A DNA stretch of 64,000 nucleotides from Mercurialis annua (GCF_937616625.2 NC_065576.1:34436628-34500627), one strand, 5' to 3'. Positions 24,931 through 36,429 are shown, counted from the stretch's first letter. Notes: a model not told the origin generated them from the sequence alone. Program-made: numbers and translations.

Positions 24931-24942
24931 TGGTATCAGAGC
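24931..24942 (+). other. Primer binding site of element F (tRNA-iMet)
   Basis: TGGTATCAGAGC, 4 nt after the 5' LTR. Confidence 0.96.
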
Positions 24943-27369
24943 TTTAGTTTCGAACTAAGGCCAAATTTTGCATGTTATGTGTTTATCGCGTTAAGGCATG
25001 TTAAGTGTTCTTGTTGTGTCATAGGATCTACTGCGGAATTAGGATTCATGTCTTGTCTTTGAAACGTCATCTTTTGATTTTAAAACTTTCTGCCTACACC
25101 GATAGGATTGCGTCAAGTCAGTCATTAATTATGCTTTGATTTGATGCTTTTATTTTATTATAGTGATGTTATTTCACTTGGGTGATTTAATTGCTTTTGA
25201 TTTCTCGGAAAATCTTATGTTGGTAATTTTCTTTATGTCATACTTGGGTATGATGTTAATTGCCTTATCTTGATAATGTTGCTTTTCACTTGGGTGATAT
25301 ATTTTGGCTGTTATACTTTAAGGATGTTGTTGAAGTTAAATTGTTTGAAAGTACTTCTGGTTTGGCCGAGAGCCTTGAAAAAAAAAAAGATATTTGTCAG
25401 GATTTGACACTGTTTTGAGTTTAAATGATTTTTGACCAAAACTTTTTTTTTACGTTTGTGAATTACGTTGTTGGCCACATATTGGTTTTAAATTACCTTA
25501 GGAAGATTGTTTTTATTCAACTGGTGATTTGATGCAAAAAAAAAAAAAAAAAATCAAAAGGGTAATCTGGACATGACACCCTAAAATATTATTTTCAGTA
25601 TCTTGCCAATAAAAATGAAATTCATATATTTCAAAAAAAAAAAATTGACTAAGGATTGAAAAAGGATTTGTTCTTTTGAAATAAAATGAATTCCTTGAAT
25701 TATTAAAATTAGAATGTTACGTCTAACTTGGTATTTTCAAATGACTGTTTGGAAATAAAAGTTATTTTGAAAGGTGTTACAGTTTTGGCAAATTAGTATT
25801 ACTTTTGTAATTTTACCATATTTTGGATTGTCAACACTTTGGTGTTGTTGGTCTTATGCTCGTTTTGCTAATTTTTGACTAAGCTTGTGTTTCTAAAAAG
25901 GTTGTTAAAGAATAGTTGTTTTCTCTCTTGGGAGATGTTTTGATGTTGTCATTGGGGAGACGTCGAGCTTCCTATTTTTGAAAGGATTGTAATTTGTTTA
26001 AAACGTGTTTTTCTGGATTTTAAAATATTTTGTATACGTTTTATAAATGGTTATTAGGGGGTTGACTTGGGTCACCCAAATTTGGAGTTGAGCTTGGGAA
26101 TTGTAATTACATGGCTAACTCGATGGTTTTAAATTGAGGCGTTTGGGAATAAATTTTTAACTATTGTTTGGTAAAGAGGTTTTCTGGAAAATGAATTTTA
26201 AAACTGTGGGGCTCGACATGAACTTGAAATCTATTTTGTAAATACTATCTTTCGAAATTGGTTTTAATGCGTACTTTTGATTAGTATCACAATTCGTTTT
26301 ATTCTGAGTTGACGTTTTGAACATATTATTACACGATTTAATGTTTTAATCGTTGTTGGGCTATTTAAGATTACTGCCATGTCAGTAGGAATTCGTGGAT
26401 CATATAAGATGTTGTGTGCTTAACCTTTTGAAATTATTTTGGTTATCTACCCTAACGAGTAGTTGTTTTGCTACAAGATGCTTTAGTGCTTTTCGGTTGT
26501 GTGATTAACTCTTGATCTATATTACTATGTTATTATTATTGTATCTCGTGTTTGATTAAGTTAAGTCTTATCAATTTTTGTCCTCGTTGACCTCATTGTC
26601 TGGAGCAGCACGTGAGAGTATTCCTCGCTAGTTTTCTTTGGCTTAATTTTGGTATTGGTGTCGATGTGCGATTCGAACCTTCGTTTTCCTTTACCCTGCG
26701 ATTAGTTTTGATGTTATAATTGTTTTAGCCGGACATAGCGTTTGACCCTGGATATCGAAGTGATTAATTTTCTTATCAATAAATTTGGGGAGCGATTCTC
26801 AAGAGCTGTTCGCAGATTCGAATTCTGAATCTGTCCTGGTCTGAGAAAGGCGATATGAGTTATATTACTTAGCATCAGCGGAAAAAATTCTTCTCGTGAG
26901 TGTTTGCCTCGTGCGTGAAATTTCGAGCGTTATGCGTTTCTATGTCAGGCTCGTTTGTGATAAATTGTAGTATCAAAATCCTTCGGCTTTTGGCATTCTG
27001 GAAAAGAATGTGGAAACTGTGTTCGAGGTAGATCAGTGTAGTAATACACTGGTGTTTTCATTAGGTAGATCGGTGAAACACCGAAACTGATGGTGGAGCT
27101 GTGAAGGCAGTCGTGTTGCTTTGTTTTTCCTTGGAGAATTTTCAATTTATTTGAGATGGAATTTGTTGCTAGGTAAAATTTAGTTTCATTGTTGATGTGG
27201 GCAAATTCGTTAATGACGATTCAGATTGGTGTACTAGAATTATGGAGATGGACAAATATGTCAAGATGGACGAATGCACGTCTCACAGAGTGTAATGTCT
27301 AGAAAATATTTCAAAGAAAAATTGATTTCAAATATTAACTTGTTAAAGAAATTGAAATGTTTCATCACG

Positions 27370-27575
27370 TAATTGTGCCCAGACATGTCATGAACATGCA
27401 TTTGAAATGCCACGAATAGGAAACTGCATTGAGCATTGAGTATAATCACTAATTAAAAGAAAAATAAAAAAAAAATGATACATGCATTTAGTACATTCAT
27501 CACGGCATTAAATTATTAGGGTTGAATGCAACTCTTTGGGGATGAGAGCTGTCATCACCCTGGCGCACAATTATG
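27370..27575 (+). other. Conserved inverted-repeat-bounded segment, copy in element F
   Basis: AATTGTGCCC at the left and GCGCACAATTATG at the right form the terminal repeat. The internal hairpin is GGGGATGAGAGC...GTCATCACCC at 27538-27560. F and B are on opposite strands of the window, so in element orientation the copies run the same way. It lies about 2.4 kb after the primer site. Confidence 0.75.
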
Positions 27576-29076
27576 TAAAATAAATTTTATCAGTAAGCCT
27601 TTTCAAGAAAAATGTTTTGTTATAAACTCGCGAGTTACATTGTGAAAATGGTGTTTAAAAAGTTGATAAATTTCAAACGGTTTTGAAATTTTGGTTGGTA
27701 TCTAGACAAGTACTCTGTGATGACGGTGGTGATTTAAGCGAAAGTGCATTATAAGGATTTAATTTATATCATTGGAGTATTCGTATTTTAAAAAGGAGAG
27801 CTATAGTTATAAGGTTGTACTCGAGGTGTAGTTGTGGTGAATGCGAAAAAAATATTGAGTCCGGATTGAAGAATTGTGTCAGCTTAGAGTATATAAATTG
27901 AGGAGTTTGTTTTAAGAACATTGGTTATACTCTGAGTGCGTTTTTATATAAAAAAAAAACTGTACTTAAAAGAAATTTTGTTTTTTTTATAGATTCGATA
28001 TATGTTTAAAACGTTTTGATACCGGTATGGAAATTATTTCGTAAACAAAAGGGTTCTTATTTGCAAAATTTATTTTGGAGAAAGTGATGAAATTTTGACA
28101 GCTTGATTTAAAAGTGGATTTTAAGATTTTTTCTTTAAATGAACTATTTAAAAAAAAATCGTGAATTTATTTTTTTAAAGTAAGATTCGATTGTGAAAAA
28201 AAAAGTATTTTATTTTGTTGATGCGTTTGCAAACAAAAGGACTTTTCAACGGGTTAATTATTTTCGGTTGAAAATGAATTTTAACTTGAGGTGCTAGTAA
28301 TTTCAAATTAAAGGAGGATGATGTTATTTATAAATTTGTGTTTTCGGAAAGCATTTTACTAGAAATTTTGTTCGAGCATAAACAATAGACCGATTAATTG
28401 CGATTTGATCTGAATGATCTTCAGTGGGATTCGAGGTGTTAGTAATTCAAAATAAATTTGGGGATGAAAGATTTTTTTTTTTTTTTTTTGTCAGGAGTTT
28501 AAGTTATGTATTCATTAGAAATTAGTGTGCTTTTTACGTCTGAGTTCGAAAAGTTGATGGTATTGTCGAGCTGATCTTAGTTGATTGAATCGAGACGATT
28601 TCAGTGATGTTTAGTTTTCAGCCGTTATTTTGTGAGAGCATATTTGATCAAGATGACATTTGATTTGTTGTTAAGTATTTCTCGTATGAGGTAATTAGTG
28701 TTGTGACCACTATAAGTGATATAGTGCGTAGGTGTTAGGGGATGTAAGATTATTTTCAGTGGAGAGTGTTTGTAGGTTTTCGGTTAGTAGCTTTGGAGTG
28801 TGGCTTAGTAAGATTACACAATTTGAGTCTTGGGTTTGTCCATGCTCTTGTAGTGTTACTTTGGTAGTCTTTGGGAATTATTACTGTTATTTTAAAATTT
28901 TCTCATTTAGCGTGTTGATTATTTCCAGGTTGAAAATAAATTTCAAATTTGTTCACTCGTGGTGTTTAAAAAGTCGTTTGAGGTACCGAATTGTTTAACT
29001 AAGAATTTTTCGAGTATGCGTGTGGTGATCATTCGAATTCTCGACTCAGTTTTAAATTCGAAGTCGTATTTCTATA

Positions 29077-29096
29077 AGTTGGGGAGAATGTCAACT
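29077..29096 (+). other. Polypurine-tract-like block, upstream copy
   Basis: AAGTTGGGGAGAATGTCAAC matches the real junction at 29948-29964 (AAGTTGGGGAGAATGTAAC) but is not followed by an LTR. Confidence 0.65.
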
Positions 29097-29420
29097 TTTC
29101 AGTGTGTTTTTGATTAAATTATATTTTATTTCACTTGACTCTACTCAGTTTTCTTTGTGATAAAATTACCTTGGGTTAGAGTTTGGTTTAATCTATTAAA
29201 TTTGCGGTGGTGTTTTGCTTAGGTTGATTTAGGCGGTTTTTATTTCGTGTCCGTTAAGTTATCACCTGGTCGTAAAGTGATTTTGGAAATCGGAATTAAT
29301 ATGCGTAGTTGTCTCTTTCGCTCCGTTGATGACGCGTTGCCCTGTATGTTTGAGTTACATATGATTTTATACGTGTTATAATTGATTTTGACTTTGTGAT
29401 AAATTCGAGGACGAATTTTA

Positions 29421-29450
29421 ATAGGTTGGAGAGAATGTAATACCCCGTAA
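29421..29450 (+). other. Second polypurine-like block plus LTR-start-like sequence
   Basis: AATAGGTTGGAGAGAATG runs into TGTAATACCCCGTAAA, which imitates an LTR start of the element A or LTR-1 type. It is preceded by TTCGAGGACGAATTT. This suggests an older LTR start buried inside the element. Confidence 0.65.
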
Positions 29451-29539
29451 AAAAATTTATTATTTATCGTTGGGTTTCCGGTACTTTTCGGGTCGTTTTT
29501 AGTTTTGTGGTTCAGTTTGAAGTTTGATTCGTGGTTCGG

Positions 29540-29809
29540 TTCAAAATTTGAATTGGTTGAGAATCTAATTAGGTTGTGGTTCAACCATTTGGTTGAATCA
29601 CAAGGTTTGGCCTCAGGTCTCAAATTGAGACCTGCAGAAATTGTTTGGTCTCGTTCGAGACTCTTCTTTATTTCGCCTAACGTTTGTGCTTAAAGGAAGC
29701 ACGAACGTGCTTCTTCTTCTTGGAGCACGAACGTGCTCATATCTGCACGTTCGTGACTCGTCCAATTTTTGAACTGTCTCGTTCGAGACTAGCAAGTCTC
29801 GAACGAGAC
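29540..29809. repeat. Cluster of nine palindromes (element F, just before 3' LTR)
   Basis: In order: TTCAAAATTTGAA (29540-29552), TTCAACCATTTGGTTGAA (29580-29597), a 21-nt palindrome with 10-bp arms centred on 29624, GTCTCGTTCGAGAC (29648-29661), GAAGCACGAACGTGCTTC (29696-29713), GAGCACGAACGTGCTC (29723-29738), CTGCACGTTCGTG (29744-29755), GTCTCGTTCGAGAC (29776-29789) and GTCTCGAACGAGAC (29796-29809). Six have a CGWWCG core. Confidence 0.93.
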
Positions 29810-29944
29810 AAAGCGTGCTGGACTCTGTTGCATTTTGTGATTGATACTTTGGGTTTGTGTTATGTGTTTACATTGGTTGTTTTCTGTGCTTTTATGTGTT
29901 TCGTACTTAGTTTGCTTTGTGTTAAAATCGAGGACGATTTTGTT

Positions 29945-29960
29945 TTTAAGTTGGGGAGAA
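29945..29960 (+). other. Polypurine tract of element F
   Basis: TTTAAGTTGGGGAGAA directly before the 3' LTR start. Confidence 0.8.
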
Positions 29961-32459
29961 TGTAACACCCCGTATTTTTTTATTGTTTCCGATGAATTTT
30001 CTGATGTTGTTTTGATTTCACGAAATTGAATTTGGCTTGTGTGACTTTCAATATGTTGTTTGGACTTCTTTTGTGTGCCTTGGGTCTAGGGAATCCACCT
30101 TGGGCTTTAAAATTAAATCAGTATGCGTCAGTGGGGTTTTGGGCATTGCCAGGAGGAATTCTAATTTTCATCATGTTTATTTTAAAATAAATCAGTTTGT
30201 ATTTTTATTTAGATTAAAAATTACATTATTAATAAAATATTTATAAAGGGTAAGTTTGTAATTGTATATTTTTTTTTTTAAAATAAAAACCCTAATCTAG
30301 CTAAGTGTATATAAGGCTTCTTTACTATTTTATAATTAGACACAAACAACGCGTGAAAAATAAGAAGAAGAGAAACACCGATTTTCCAACTGTGCTATTC
30401 AATTGTTCCTCGTTAAAGGTAATATTTTATCACAGTTCTTTTAAAATTAATGAATTGGTTGGATAAATAATATTAGTTTCATGGTTTAGTTAGGTTGTTT
30501 GCACCGTTAATCTCAGTGTGTGTGTTTTGAAATTATAATACTGGCACTATTATCAATGATTGTTTAATTTATAATGGTTTGTTGATAATTCAACTGATTC
30601 ATAGTTGTTTTGTTTTATATGAATTATAGCCTAATTATAATGAAAAAGGTGCGCATCTATTTCATCAGGTTATCTTTTCTTTTCTTTTTATTCCTTCAAA
30701 CGTTACAAAGTTATACTTAGGTTCCTAAAGTTTAAAGTTTAACTTTTTAGTTCAAAGGAATTTCAATTATAATAATTTTACGATAGCACATGTATTATGT
30801 ACTACTAATCTATATGAATTTGGAATTTTAGTATATTTCATCATTTGTTATCTTTTGGATTTTTATACCTCAATACTCGCACAAATAGGAATCTTTAAAA
30901 ATTAGATTGCCAACAGTTGTAGGAAATTGTTGTTACTTATACAAATAGTTATAATTTTTATAACTTTAAATAATTTGTAACTATTTATAATATTATTTGT
31001 TCAAATATCAATATATTATGTTTGTTAAAATGTGAAACTAGCGAACTAAAGTGAAAATTTTGATTTTATTTAAGGTGACTTATTTAAGTTGGGAATACTT
31101 TGGGTGAAACTTGCCAAGTGTTGGCAAGCTTTTTAGCTTATTGCTTTTCATGAATATTGGTGTGGCTAAGCTTATAATGAGTTCTCAAAATTCAAAACGA
31201 TGTGTTGTTTTAATGATTTAACTCTGGATATTTACTCTGGTTTAAGTTTTGGTCAGGTTAGACTTGTGTCGCCCGACATGTTGTGTTAAGCATATAGGGG
31301 ATATATGGCTAACACACTACTCTGGGATTTTCCTTGGATTTCAAAAGATGATATCTAAATTAATAATTACCGTGATTTGTTTTTATCGAGAACTCACCTA
31401 AGCTTAACTAGTTATTAGATTGGTTGGATGTATCTTTACTTCGGCTTTGAGATTACTTGTGTACGAATATTGTTCTTTGGATGTGTTTAAGATGCTAGTC
31501 TTACGTGGTGTCTAGTATTCTTAGAGTTAGGGGTTGAATGGATTTTAACTTAATTATTGTTTTAGACCCGTCGACTGCTCGTGCTTCGGAGTCTACGCAG
31601 GGTTAGCTGTTTGCCAAGTTTCACGTGGATAAGCAAGCAGTGAGTTTGTGGTGCTATTTACCGCTTTATTAAGTACCGCATCGTATTTTAATACTATAAA
31701 TGTTTGTGAACTGTTTTTACGGATTATGGATCTGAATTGAAACGAGCTACTCGATAGGCTTGTATCGAGACTGTGTGCACCGGTAAGTACTCTGGGAAAC
31801 GGCAGACTAAGGTCTTGCTTACGCTGGTATATATATATATGACGAGGATTTATTTCTGTCCACTCTGGGTTTATTGGTATGCTATGTCATACTTACGCTG
31901 GGATCATTTCAATACTGTTTTCCATAATCATATTATATTAGTATAAAAATGTTTTTATTTAAGGGTTTTAAACTTAATAAATGTAAATAGTATTGCGAAC
32001 TCATCTCAGTATATCTGACCCCGTTGTTTTCCCAAATTTTCCAGGTTTATGATTTGAAAGCCGGTCCACTCCGATTCTTTTGATTCCTCGGAGGTTTTTA
32101 TGTTATTAAACTAGTTTCTATTTTCGAACTCTTAGACCGCAGTAGAGCTAGTTTATATATTACATTTGTTATTGCATTGAGATTATCGATTAGACCGATT
32201 GTTTATTTTTAGCATGTTTACACTGGAATATTTTATTATTATATTTAAGGCATGCTGTTGAGCATTTCAGATATTTAAGTTATTTATAATAGAACTGTAT
32301 TATAAATTACTAGATTTAAGTTGGAGTCTCGGTTGCCCCCGAGCAGTTTTTCTGCAGGTTTAAATGTTCATTTGATTTCCGCAAGGCTTGCTACGGGTTT
32401 TGGTACAACCATACCCATACCCTAGCGCCGGTCACGATTCATGAAATTGGGTCGTGACA
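29961..32459 (+). repeat. 3' LTR of element F
   Basis: Same length and essentially the same sequence as 22428-24926. Confidence 0.96.
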
Positions 32460-32464
32460 TATAA

Positions 32465-32734
32465 TATGAGTCTCGAGAGTATACAACTCTTCACAGACTA
32501 TAGATACTCAAAAGCGTATTGCTTACTCGAGTAAACACAAACATATATTGTGCTCGCACACATATAAGTGAGAGGACGTTTTTGTAAATCTATTGAAAAA
32601 TCGATGAAAACGTTGATAACGTTCAAAAGACATGACTGGAAATTCCTATAATCCGCAGTAGTTCCTAGGTACTGACTGACTCTCTCTGATTCTTCGATCA
32701 TAAAAGAACAATGGCCTAGGAATACTAAACCATT
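32465..32734 (-). other. Leader of element B between element F and the B primer site
   Basis: Remainder of B's interior next to its 5' LTR. No coding motif. GTAGTTCCTAGGT near 32659 also occurs in element A near 15340, supporting a related leader. Confidence 0.7.
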
Positions 32735-32746
32735 GCTCTGATACCA
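32735..32746 (-). other. Primer binding site of element B (tRNA-iMet)
   Basis: On minus, TGGTATCAGAGC, 4 nt past the LTR end. Confidence 0.93.
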
Positions 32747-32750
32747 ACTT

Positions 32751-35700
32751 TTTCACGACCCAAATTTATGAGTCGCGACCGGCGCTAGTGAATGGGAGTG
32801 GTAGCTCCGAAACCCGTAGCAAGCCTAAAAACCTGTGTAAATTTTTCGCAAATCAAATCATATTTCATATATCAAATTACATGTGACTCCATTTTACAAA
32901 AACATCAGAGTGAAATTGCGTTATACAAATACATAGACAAAAACATCTAGACTACTACGGACCGCTAAAATGAAAACCTTCTTTCACTTCTTGTGCAAAT
33001 GATTTCCGAGAATTAAAACTTCGGAAGCTTGACTCTCCAAATCATATCATGATATCCCTGAAAAATGGGAGGAGCAACAGGGTCAGTATAAAACTGAGTG
33101 AGTTCACCAAAATTACACGCAATATTACGTAAAGGGTTAAAAGCGTTGAAAACCCATTTTATATATAAAAAATACTCTTTTGAGATCATATTGCGTACCT
33201 TCTTTTCTTTCCTTCATAACTCTTAGTTTATTTCATAAACTTATAGTTTATACGTATTTGACATCTTTGATTTCTTATTATGGTTTTGGTATTTTTCTTT
33301 TCTCATTTTGTTGCATTAATTTTCGACTGAATCTTAAATCTTAGTTTATATCATCATGATTTTAAGTCGAATTAAATAATTGGCAAGTTTCTTGTGACTT
33401 GATCCTTATGGTTGGGTCCTGAGATAGTTCGACCGTGTTAACAACAACCATATGGTACAGTCCCGAGATAATTCAACCGAGTTAACTAGTACCATTTCTC
33501 AATCCCAAACGGTCCATCGATAGGAGTCCTGAGATAATTCAACCGAGTTAACTCCTTAGACACGGGTCCCGAGATAATTCAACCGAGTTTAACCTCGTGT
33601 CTGTATTCGAACTCTGCACCCTGCAGGTCTTTTGAACTTAACTATCGATTAATATAATTCCTATTGTCATTTAATAGGAAAGTTTGTTCATATTGTTTCT
33701 CGATCTTGTTTTAAATTGATTATCGATGTATTATGCTTGCCTTTTATTTTCATATGAGTCCTGAGGACTATTATCGAGAATGGATGAGATACGGCTCCCG
33801 AGATAGTTCTAACGAGTTCAACCTCGTATCTCGGTTCTTATTATTGGGTGTACCATGGTACAATTCTCATTTATGTTTATTAATTGATTATGTTGTATTG
33901 ATCCTTTATGGACCATGACATGCACATTACAATCTACAAGCACACAACTATAACACACACACGTATGGGCATTCATTATAATTAATAGGACGTATAGGAA
34001 CGTACTATGTTTTCTTTCTTGTATAGTGATCGATGTTCGATATTACATATTATGCTTAGTTTATCCTTTATCGATATTCGATTAATAGTACATATATGAA
34101 TGTACTATCTATTCCTCGTATATAATTTAATATTTGACTTCGTATTATGTTGTTTTACCCTTCCCGGTACTTTAACATTTGTGTTCTTTTCATATAATCA
34201 TGTTATTATTTAAAACAACATAATTGAATAAGAAATCGTTTTCAAATCATACATATATAATACAGTTTAAAACATACATTTCAAATATATAAATATTCAA
34301 TATAGCCTTTCGTATTAAAATATGTGGTTTTATGAATATTGACGAGTAATTTAAAGTGTACTCACCACTTGCTATCCAAATACTTCAAAACACGAAAAGT
34401 GTTGGTCTCGATCCCCAAATTATGAATCCCGTCGATAGTCGATTTTTCGAGTCTACGCAATTACAATAATAGCAAGAATTAATAACATTCAAGCTATAAC
34501 TACTTCATTAAAAAGTTGGTTTTCTAGCCAATTTCGGCTATTAAAAACGCTTACTTAATATAGTCCGACCCCTAAAAAAGGTTGACAGTCTTAAAGTTTG
34601 GAATGTCGCCTACAACTTTTGTTTATGTCTCAGACTAAAACTAGCACCCAAAAGTGTCGAAAATCAGCTCGGAAGTTATTTCCTTAGAGTTGTTTACAAG
34701 TGCAGGGCAGATTGCACAACAAAATGTTCTGTCAAAAATGAACATTTTAGAGTCCACATTTGCCAAAACTTAAACATGTTTAGATAACATCCTTAAGTTT
34801 CCGTACCAGCAAACGGAACGTAATTTGGAGTTATATAGCTTGCAATATTGCCCTCGCAATATTGATATTTTTCTGGACATTTTCTGCAAAATTGACAACT
34901 AGTTCGCATCTACTTAATTCTCAACTTATTACGCAACGAGGCTAACCTATCAATACCACATTCCAACATCAACAGAATCCAATCCCTAGATGCATCCTAA
35001 TCATACACATTCCAAGACCTAAGCATCATTCAATCTTTAATTTCAAACAATTCTAACATAATAATCAATCATACATCAACCATTCCATAACTAAATTATG
35101 CATCTCAATTCCATGATATAATCCAACCACTAATTAATCATTAAAAACTCCAAATAATTACAAAATACCATAGCTAAAAATTTCAAAAATCATTCATACC
35201 TTTAAGATGTCACATACCGAAGGTTTAATCACCAAGATTCACCATCCAATTCTTCATTTTCCAAGCTCAATTCACACCTATAATCATCAATCAAACAAAC
35301 CCCTATTTACACATTCACACCTTAACCAAGAACAACTCTCACTCTCGTCATAATTAAATCAATTCTCAGCCATAATCACTACAACTCATCAATTACATAG
35401 TATAAACATCAACTCTTTAGTTAATCAAGCATCAATACCATCAAACTTGTAAAATCCGAAATATAACTCTGAAACCCTAACCAAAATTCGAGCTCCATAC
35501 CTCAAATTGAAGCCATAGATCTGTAGACAATCATTTCCTCGTTCCGTGGCTGCAAGAATAGTCCAATTCCGTTGAGAAACCAGAAAGTTATGGAGGATTG
35601 AATATTTGAAGAATTTGGGAAAGGGAAGTTTCGGGTTACATCTTCTTGTTGCTGCAAATTATGCTTTAAAATGAATGAATATCATTCATAATTAATGATA

Positions 35701-36429
35701 TTGAGTGGACAAAATATCTTTTTAGTCCTTAAAGTTGCCACCTCCTTTCTCTTCACTTTCTAACTTTTATTTCGTCCGATTTAGTCCACTAACCCTCTAA
35801 TAATTCGATCTTAATAAATTCCGTATTATTTATTCAAATAAATAATATTAGTCTCATATCTTATAATATCACTTTTCAACAATTTATTTTGGCAATTTTG
35901 GCCAAAAACACTGAAATGTTCATTTTGAGTTAACTTGCACTTTTTCGTCCAATATTTCATTTTAATGATTATCGATAACAATTTTATCGATATTATTTTC
36001 TTATCTTGAGAAAATAAAGTAAAACACAACTTCCTCCGGAAGTTTGTGGCTAAAAGTCCACTTTAGTCCTTAAAGTGGCTAATTTACATTTTAACTCAAC
36101 TTCTCTATTAACTAACATGCTTAACTAAACAATGTCCGAAAGTTATGAACTTTTTCCATAATTTCTTAAAAAATATTTCACAGATCTTGGCATGAAAATT
36201 ATTAGCTCGGTCTTTCCAACTTATTTTATTTTATTCCATTTAGTCCCAATGAAATCCAATTGATCGCATAATAATTTTCAGTTAAAATTATTATTTTACG
36301 ATAATTCCAATAGACCCGTTTCGGTCTGAGTCGTTATTATCGAATCTTAATATGATATTCTCGTTCTTAATCTTTATGATTATGTCTCTTGGCACTTCAC
36401 GTAATATCTCAAAAATTTAGGTTATTACA
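32751..36429 (-). repeat. 5' LTR of element B (3,679 bp)
   Basis: Matches the split 3' LTR. The inner end reads TTTCACGACC where TGTCACGACC is expected, so the terminal TG...CA pair is mutated at one base. It carries the un-inserted equivalent of element A's target near 34920 and the CCGAGATAATTCAACCGAG modules at 33416-33597 and 33797-33834. Confidence 0.92.

Larger units (their letters stand above)
24943..29944 (+). other. Non-coding interior of element F
   Basis: Five kilobases with no gag, protease, RT, RNase H or integrase motifs in any frame. Small ORFs (26945-27145, 28732-28998, 29240-29623, 29684-29965) have no recognisable domains. Homopolymer runs occur near 25379-25389, 25536-25553 and 28470-28488. 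Confidence 0.85.
22428..32459 (+). mobile_element. Element F: very young non-coding LTR retrotransposon (LARD-type)
   Basis: Complete plus-strand insertion of 10,032 bp with 2,499-bp LTRs at both ends, an iMet primer site at 24931-24942, a polypurine tract before 29961 and a TATAA duplication. The two LTRs have equal length, and reading both by eye I saw only one base difference (the T/A boundary of the run near 22746 and 30280). The 5.03-kb interior has no recognisable gag or pol. It contains several A- or T-homopolymer runs, the conserved hairpin segment and a palindrome cluster. It must have been mobilised in trans. Confidence 0.95.
6764..36429 (-). mobile_element. Element B: gag-only LTR retrotransposon containing nested elements A and F
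   Basis: Minus-strand LTR element bounded by a GCCAA duplication. Its 5' LTR is 32751-36429. Its 3' LTR is 6764-8547 plus 17837-19333, split by element A. The iMet primer site is next to the 5' LTR and a polypurine tract (AAGGGGTGAAGAT on minus) is next to the 3' LTR. Without element F (22428-32459) the interior is about 3.4 kb and holds only a broken gag, with no trace of protease, RT or integrase. This fits the TR-GAG class of non-autonomous elements. Its LTRs differ by many substitutions and a ~400 bp length difference, so it is older than A and F. Confidence 0.88.

Noticed and set aside
29240..29623. 127-codon minus-strand ORF in element F
   Set aside because: Asn/Lys-rich, no motif, spans the palindrome region and an old LTR junction. 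Not supported as a gene.
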